A stretch of DNA of 37,180 nucleotides from Thermoplasmatota archaeon (lineage in GTDB: Archaea > Thermoplasmatota > Thermoplasmata > Thermoplasmatales > Thermoplasmataceae): the NCBI GenBank assembly GCA_023489435.1, contig JAMDCA010000018.1:1-37180 (forward strand), in the 5' to 3' direction. The translations under genes and the position numbers were made by a program. Shown piece after piece: positions 35,744-37,180 of this stretch. The notes under the pieces were generated by a model. That model was not told the origin of the DNA. It was given only the letters and a program-made list of their open reading frames with translations, and ran no database searches. Each line of letters begins with the position of its first letter. Within the stretch, counting starts at the first letter, position 1.

Positions 35744-35982
35744 TTCAAAACCTCCGTGTTTGTGGAAAAATCCTTCTCCCAGTCCTGCAGCATGAGGCGA
35801 TCCTGTCCGTGTTCTGATTGATCAAATGAAAATCCTGTAACTGCCCCATGTCTGCAGCCGTTGGAGATTGCACCGGACGCAAACGAATGCTTCCGGCACT
35901 TCTCTTTGTGTAAAATCCTCGAAAAACCTTTGGGATGATGGAATTTACTGTGATATGGTAAATCACCTGGTTGACCTCTCAA
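35740..35982 (-). CDS. Possible small Cys/His protein between the RHH gene and the integrase operon
   Basis: About 80 residues from TTG 35982. The N-terminal 20 codons partly overlap the end of the RHH gene. The stop overlaps the next start as TTGA, which supports this frame over two competing ones, and codon choice in the second half (CTC ATG CTG CAG GAC TGG GAG AAG) looks coding. Residues KCRKHS and NGCRHG could bind a metal. A competing frame (GTG 35966 to 35745) overlaps the RHH stop as GTGA but has an unlikely composition. The start is uncertain. Confidence 0.45.
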   Translation of the reverse strand: MRGQPGDLPYHSKFHHPKGFSRILHKEKCRKHSFASGAISNGCRHGAVTGFSFDQSEHGQDRLMLQDWEKDFSTNTEVLN

Positions 35983-36157
35983 CTGATGTTGTACTCAAAA
36001 TCTCACTAACAGAATCATCTGTAAGAATAGAAGCGGGGCTTTCCATCATGAAATGAATAACTCTTTGGAAAAGCCCAGATTTATTCACTTCTGGGTGACT
36101 GTCCAACCAGTATCCTTCTTCCTCTGATACCGATATGAGAAATTTTCTTGTTGTCAT
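35963..36157 (-). CDS. Ribbon-helix-helix-like DNA-binding protein
   Basis: 64 residues. The N-terminus RKFLISVSEEEGYWLDSHPEVNKSGLFQRVIHFMM has the layout of an RHH repressor: a short basic beta strand, then helix A, the turn N-K-S-G and helix B. Such dimers bind repeated half-sites. The DNA just upstream carries TGCTA repeats, starting at the ATG, so autoregulation is likely. Divergent from a winged-helix gene. ATG start. Confidence 0.65.
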   Translation of the reverse strand: MTTRKFLISVSEEEGYWLDSHPEVNKSGLFQRVIHFMMESPASILTDDSVSEILSTTSVERSTR

Positions 36158-36258
36158 ATGCTATCTGCTAATTTGACATATAAGAACTCAATATTTATAT
36201 CTGTCGATTTAGCACATAGCAAATATAAGCTATATGCTAACTACGACATTAGCATACA
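36158..36258. promoter_or_regulatory. Divergent promoter region with symmetric TGCTA/TAGCA operator array
   Basis: TGCTA occurs at 36159-36163 and 36166-36170; TAGCA at 36210-36214 and 36217-36221. These two pairs form a near-perfect 12-base inverted repeat (11 of 12 match). A third pair is TATGCTA (36233-36239) and TAGCATA (36250-36256). A leftward TATA (ATATAAATATT, minus strand, 36191-36201) and a rightward one (AAATATAAG, 36221-36229) lie between the sites. Binding there would block both promoters. Confidence 0.65.
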
Positions 36259-36537
36259 TTGTATAAAATACAAATTCTTGAGAAGCAGTCTGGTATACTG
36301 CGGCTGATCCTATTCCTTCACGAAAAGGGAGAGTATATGCTCTCTGATATTTGGCCTGATGCCGATATATCGGTACACCAAGGCTATGATTCTCTTGAGA
36401 AGTTGAAATCCATTGGAATCGTCAAAACAAGAATAGATACATCGAAATACCCCAATAGGAACATGATATCACTCACAGATAAGGGACAGAAGATGGCAAT
36501 GAAGCTGATGGAGATTGAAGAAATCCTGGAAAGCTAA
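36259..36537 (+). CDS. Winged-helix DNA-binding protein (MarR/ArsR-like)
   Basis: 92 residues from TTG 36259. Fold: LRLILFLHEKGEYMLSDIWPDADISVHQGYDSLEKLKSIGIVKTRIDTSKYPNRN is helix, recognition helix (SVHQGYDSLEKLKSIG) and wing, followed by ISLTDKGQKMAMKLMEIEEIL, a dimerisation-like helix. Such proteins act as element repressors or activators. TTG is the only in-frame start near the fold and lies about 8 bases after the predicted transcription start from the TATA at 36221. Divergent from the RHH gene. Confidence 0.7.
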   Translation: MYKIQILEKQSGILRLILFLHEKGEYMLSDIWPDADISVHQGYDSLEKLKSIGIVKTRIDTSKYPNRNMISLTDKGQKMAMKLMEIEEILES

Positions 36538-36562
36538 AAAATGAAAGGAAAGTGAATAGTAT

Positions 36563-36781
36563 TTATTCAAATCGGTTAAGAAGCTTGTTCACTTCTAAAC
36601 TTGTATCCTTCACCTGAACTTCTTCGACTTTTCGCTTTGACCGATGAATAATATGTATGCATCCGTCTACAATTTGGGCTTCCTGCTTTGAGAGCTGTTC
36701 CTTGTACTTTTCTAAGAGAAAAATGTCCTCGTTCTTTCCTTTCAGGATTCCATTCAACTGCTCCATGTCAAATCTATTCAT
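36563..36781 (-). CDS. Unrecognised helical element protein, 72 residues
   Basis: Charged and helical (EDIFLLEKYKEQLSKQEAQIVDGCIHIIHRSKRKVEEV), perhaps a coiled coil. No family known. The ATG overlaps the preceding stop (ATGA), so it is the last gene of a leftward cluster entering from the right edge, convergent with the winged-helix gene. Confidence 0.6.
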   Translation of the reverse strand: MNRFDMEQLNGILKGKNEDIFLLEKYKEQLSKQEAQIVDGCIHIIHRSKRKVEEVQVKDTSLEVNKLLNRFE

Positions 36782-37038
36782 ATCCTGTCCCTCACGCTTC
36801 TCCAGTAGATTTTTTGAGCGATAATTTCACCTTGCAGGAATCTCTTGAGTTCCTCGTCACTTAAGTCCATCTTCAAACCCCTTTGAAGAGTTTCCATGAA
36901 CCAGTTATGGCCATGTATCAGCCCTAGGATGTATTGTTCCCTCTTCTCCTGAGTTTCCGTGGAGTTAAGTCTCTTCTTTATCTCTCCGATCTTGCGATCA
37001 ATGTCGTTCCCGGTTTTCACAGCATCTATGGTTGACAT
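36778..37038 (-). CDS. Unrecognised helical element protein, 86 residues
   Basis: Helical, charged: GNDIDRKIGEIKKRLNSTETQEKREQYILGLIHGHNWFMETLQRG and LSDEELKRFLQGEIIAQKIYW. No known domain. ATG 37038 overlaps the previous stop (TGATG); GTG 37041, one codon earlier, is also possible. Coupled at both ends to neighbours. Confidence 0.6.
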   Translation of the reverse strand: MSTIDAVKTGNDIDRKIGEIKKRLNSTETQEKREQYILGLIHGHNWFMETLQRGLKMDLSDEELKRFLQGEIIAQKIYWRSVRDRI

Positions 37039-37180
37039 CACTCTATAACCCCGTCCTCTTTTGCAATCCTTTCCCTAAGCATGAGGGAAAACTCCTCATA
37101 ATCCTGGCTCTTCCTCAGAGCTTCCTCTATGAGGCCTGAATCGAATTCCTTTCGTTCATTCCAGCCTCTTCGGTATGCTT
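37038..37180 (-). CDS. C-terminal part of an unrecognised element protein, cut by the window edge
   Basis: An open minus-strand frame enters from the right and stops at 37038-37040. The visible 46 residues (YRRGWNERKEFDSGLIEEALRKSQDYEEFSLMLRERIAKEDGVIE) are helical and charged. The stop overlaps the next gene, supporting the frame. No function can be given. Confidence 0.55.
   Translation of the reverse strand, partial: AYRRGWNERKEFDSGLIEEALRKSQDYEEFSLMLRERIAKEDGVIE

Larger units (their letters stand above)
33597..37180. mobile_element. Left end of an integrated virus or plasmid, right end outside the window
   Basis: Begins at the 3' end of tRNA-Glu. Contents: a tyrosine recombinase, a leftward chain of small genes joined by stop/start overlaps, a divergent pair of small DNA-binding proteins with repeated operator half-sites, and a second chain of small unknown genes. 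No capsid, replication or partition gene is visible, so virus and plasmid cannot be separated. Confidence 0.8.

Noticed and set aside
35745-35966. 73-codon frame starting with GTG at the RHH stop
   Set aside because: The GTGA overlap is attractive, but composition looks non-coding and the competing frame ends in an overlap with the next gene and has better codon use.
35499-36354. 14-base repeat CTCTGATATTTGGC near 35500 and 36340
   Set aside because: Only two copies, each inside a coding region in opposite gene orientation; likely chance.
1-37180. CRISPR arrays, rRNA genes or restriction/defence cassettes
   Set aside because: Searched by eye for spaced direct repeats, rRNA sequence and known defence domains; none seen.

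Overview
The window is a stretch of chromosome from an acidophilic euryarchaeon of the order Thermoplasmatales (genus not determined). The evidence is the gene set: two adjacent M1 aminopeptidases of the tricorn-interacting F2/F3 type, archaeal RadA, Pelota, ABCE1/Rli1, archaeosine transglycosylase, family B DNA polymerase and a geranylgeranyl reductase. Other support comes from short-leader or leaderless promoters with TATA boxes about 25 bases upstream of starts, GGTGA-type ribosome binding sites, frequent TTG/GTG starts, and 4-base ATGA/GTGA overlaps between genes.

Layout. Positions 1-435: edge of an IS200/IS605-type element (N-terminus of TnpA on the minus strand, with an end hairpin). 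436-4571: a small unknown protein, Rli1 and TgtA on the plus strand. 4568-6650: an EamA transporter and a geranylgeranyl-reductase family enzyme on the minus strand. 6730-7318: a decayed MoxR-like AAA+ ATPase gene. 7354-10649: a 2-hydroxyacid dehydrogenase convergent with PolB. 10988-15959: a tightly packed operon of SHMT-like enzyme, a four-CBS protein with an HPF-like tail, TldD and TldE. 15999-22651: an amino acid permease and two tandem M1 aminopeptidases that share a 268-bp identical tract. 22835-27019: Sua5, PurE-PurK, and, on the other strand, RadA followed by an ACT-domain regulator. 27421-31862: a 1250-residue cell-surface protein with a cytoplasmic tail that looks like a winged helix, and a small membrane-anchored secreted protein. 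31948-33446: a Mut7-C nuclease overlapping Pelota. 33522-33596: tRNA-Glu(UUC).

From the tRNA to the right edge the window enters an integrated genetic element (virus or plasmid), whose far end is not included. Its tyrosine recombinase lies against the tRNA and reads into it antisense. The integrase is the last gene of a leftward cluster of small genes joined by stop/start overlaps. This cluster begins near a ribbon-helix-helix protein, which is divergent from a winged-helix protein. The DNA between these two regulators carries a symmetric array of TGCTA/TAGCA half-sites and looks like the element's control switch. A second overlapping cluster of small unknown genes enters from the right edge.

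Functionally, much of the chromosomal part concerns translation and its quality control (Rli1, Pelota with a linked nuclease, TgtA, Sua5, tRNA-Glu, the CBS/HPF-like protein) and proteolysis (F2/F3, TldD/E). The most notable points are: loss of all three zinc cysteines in TgtA; apparent gene conversion between F2 and F3, with F2 lacking a normal start codon at its homologous N-terminus; the CBS-HPF fusion; the surface protein with a possible DNA-binding tail; the Mut7-C/Pelota pair; and the integrated element with its operator array.
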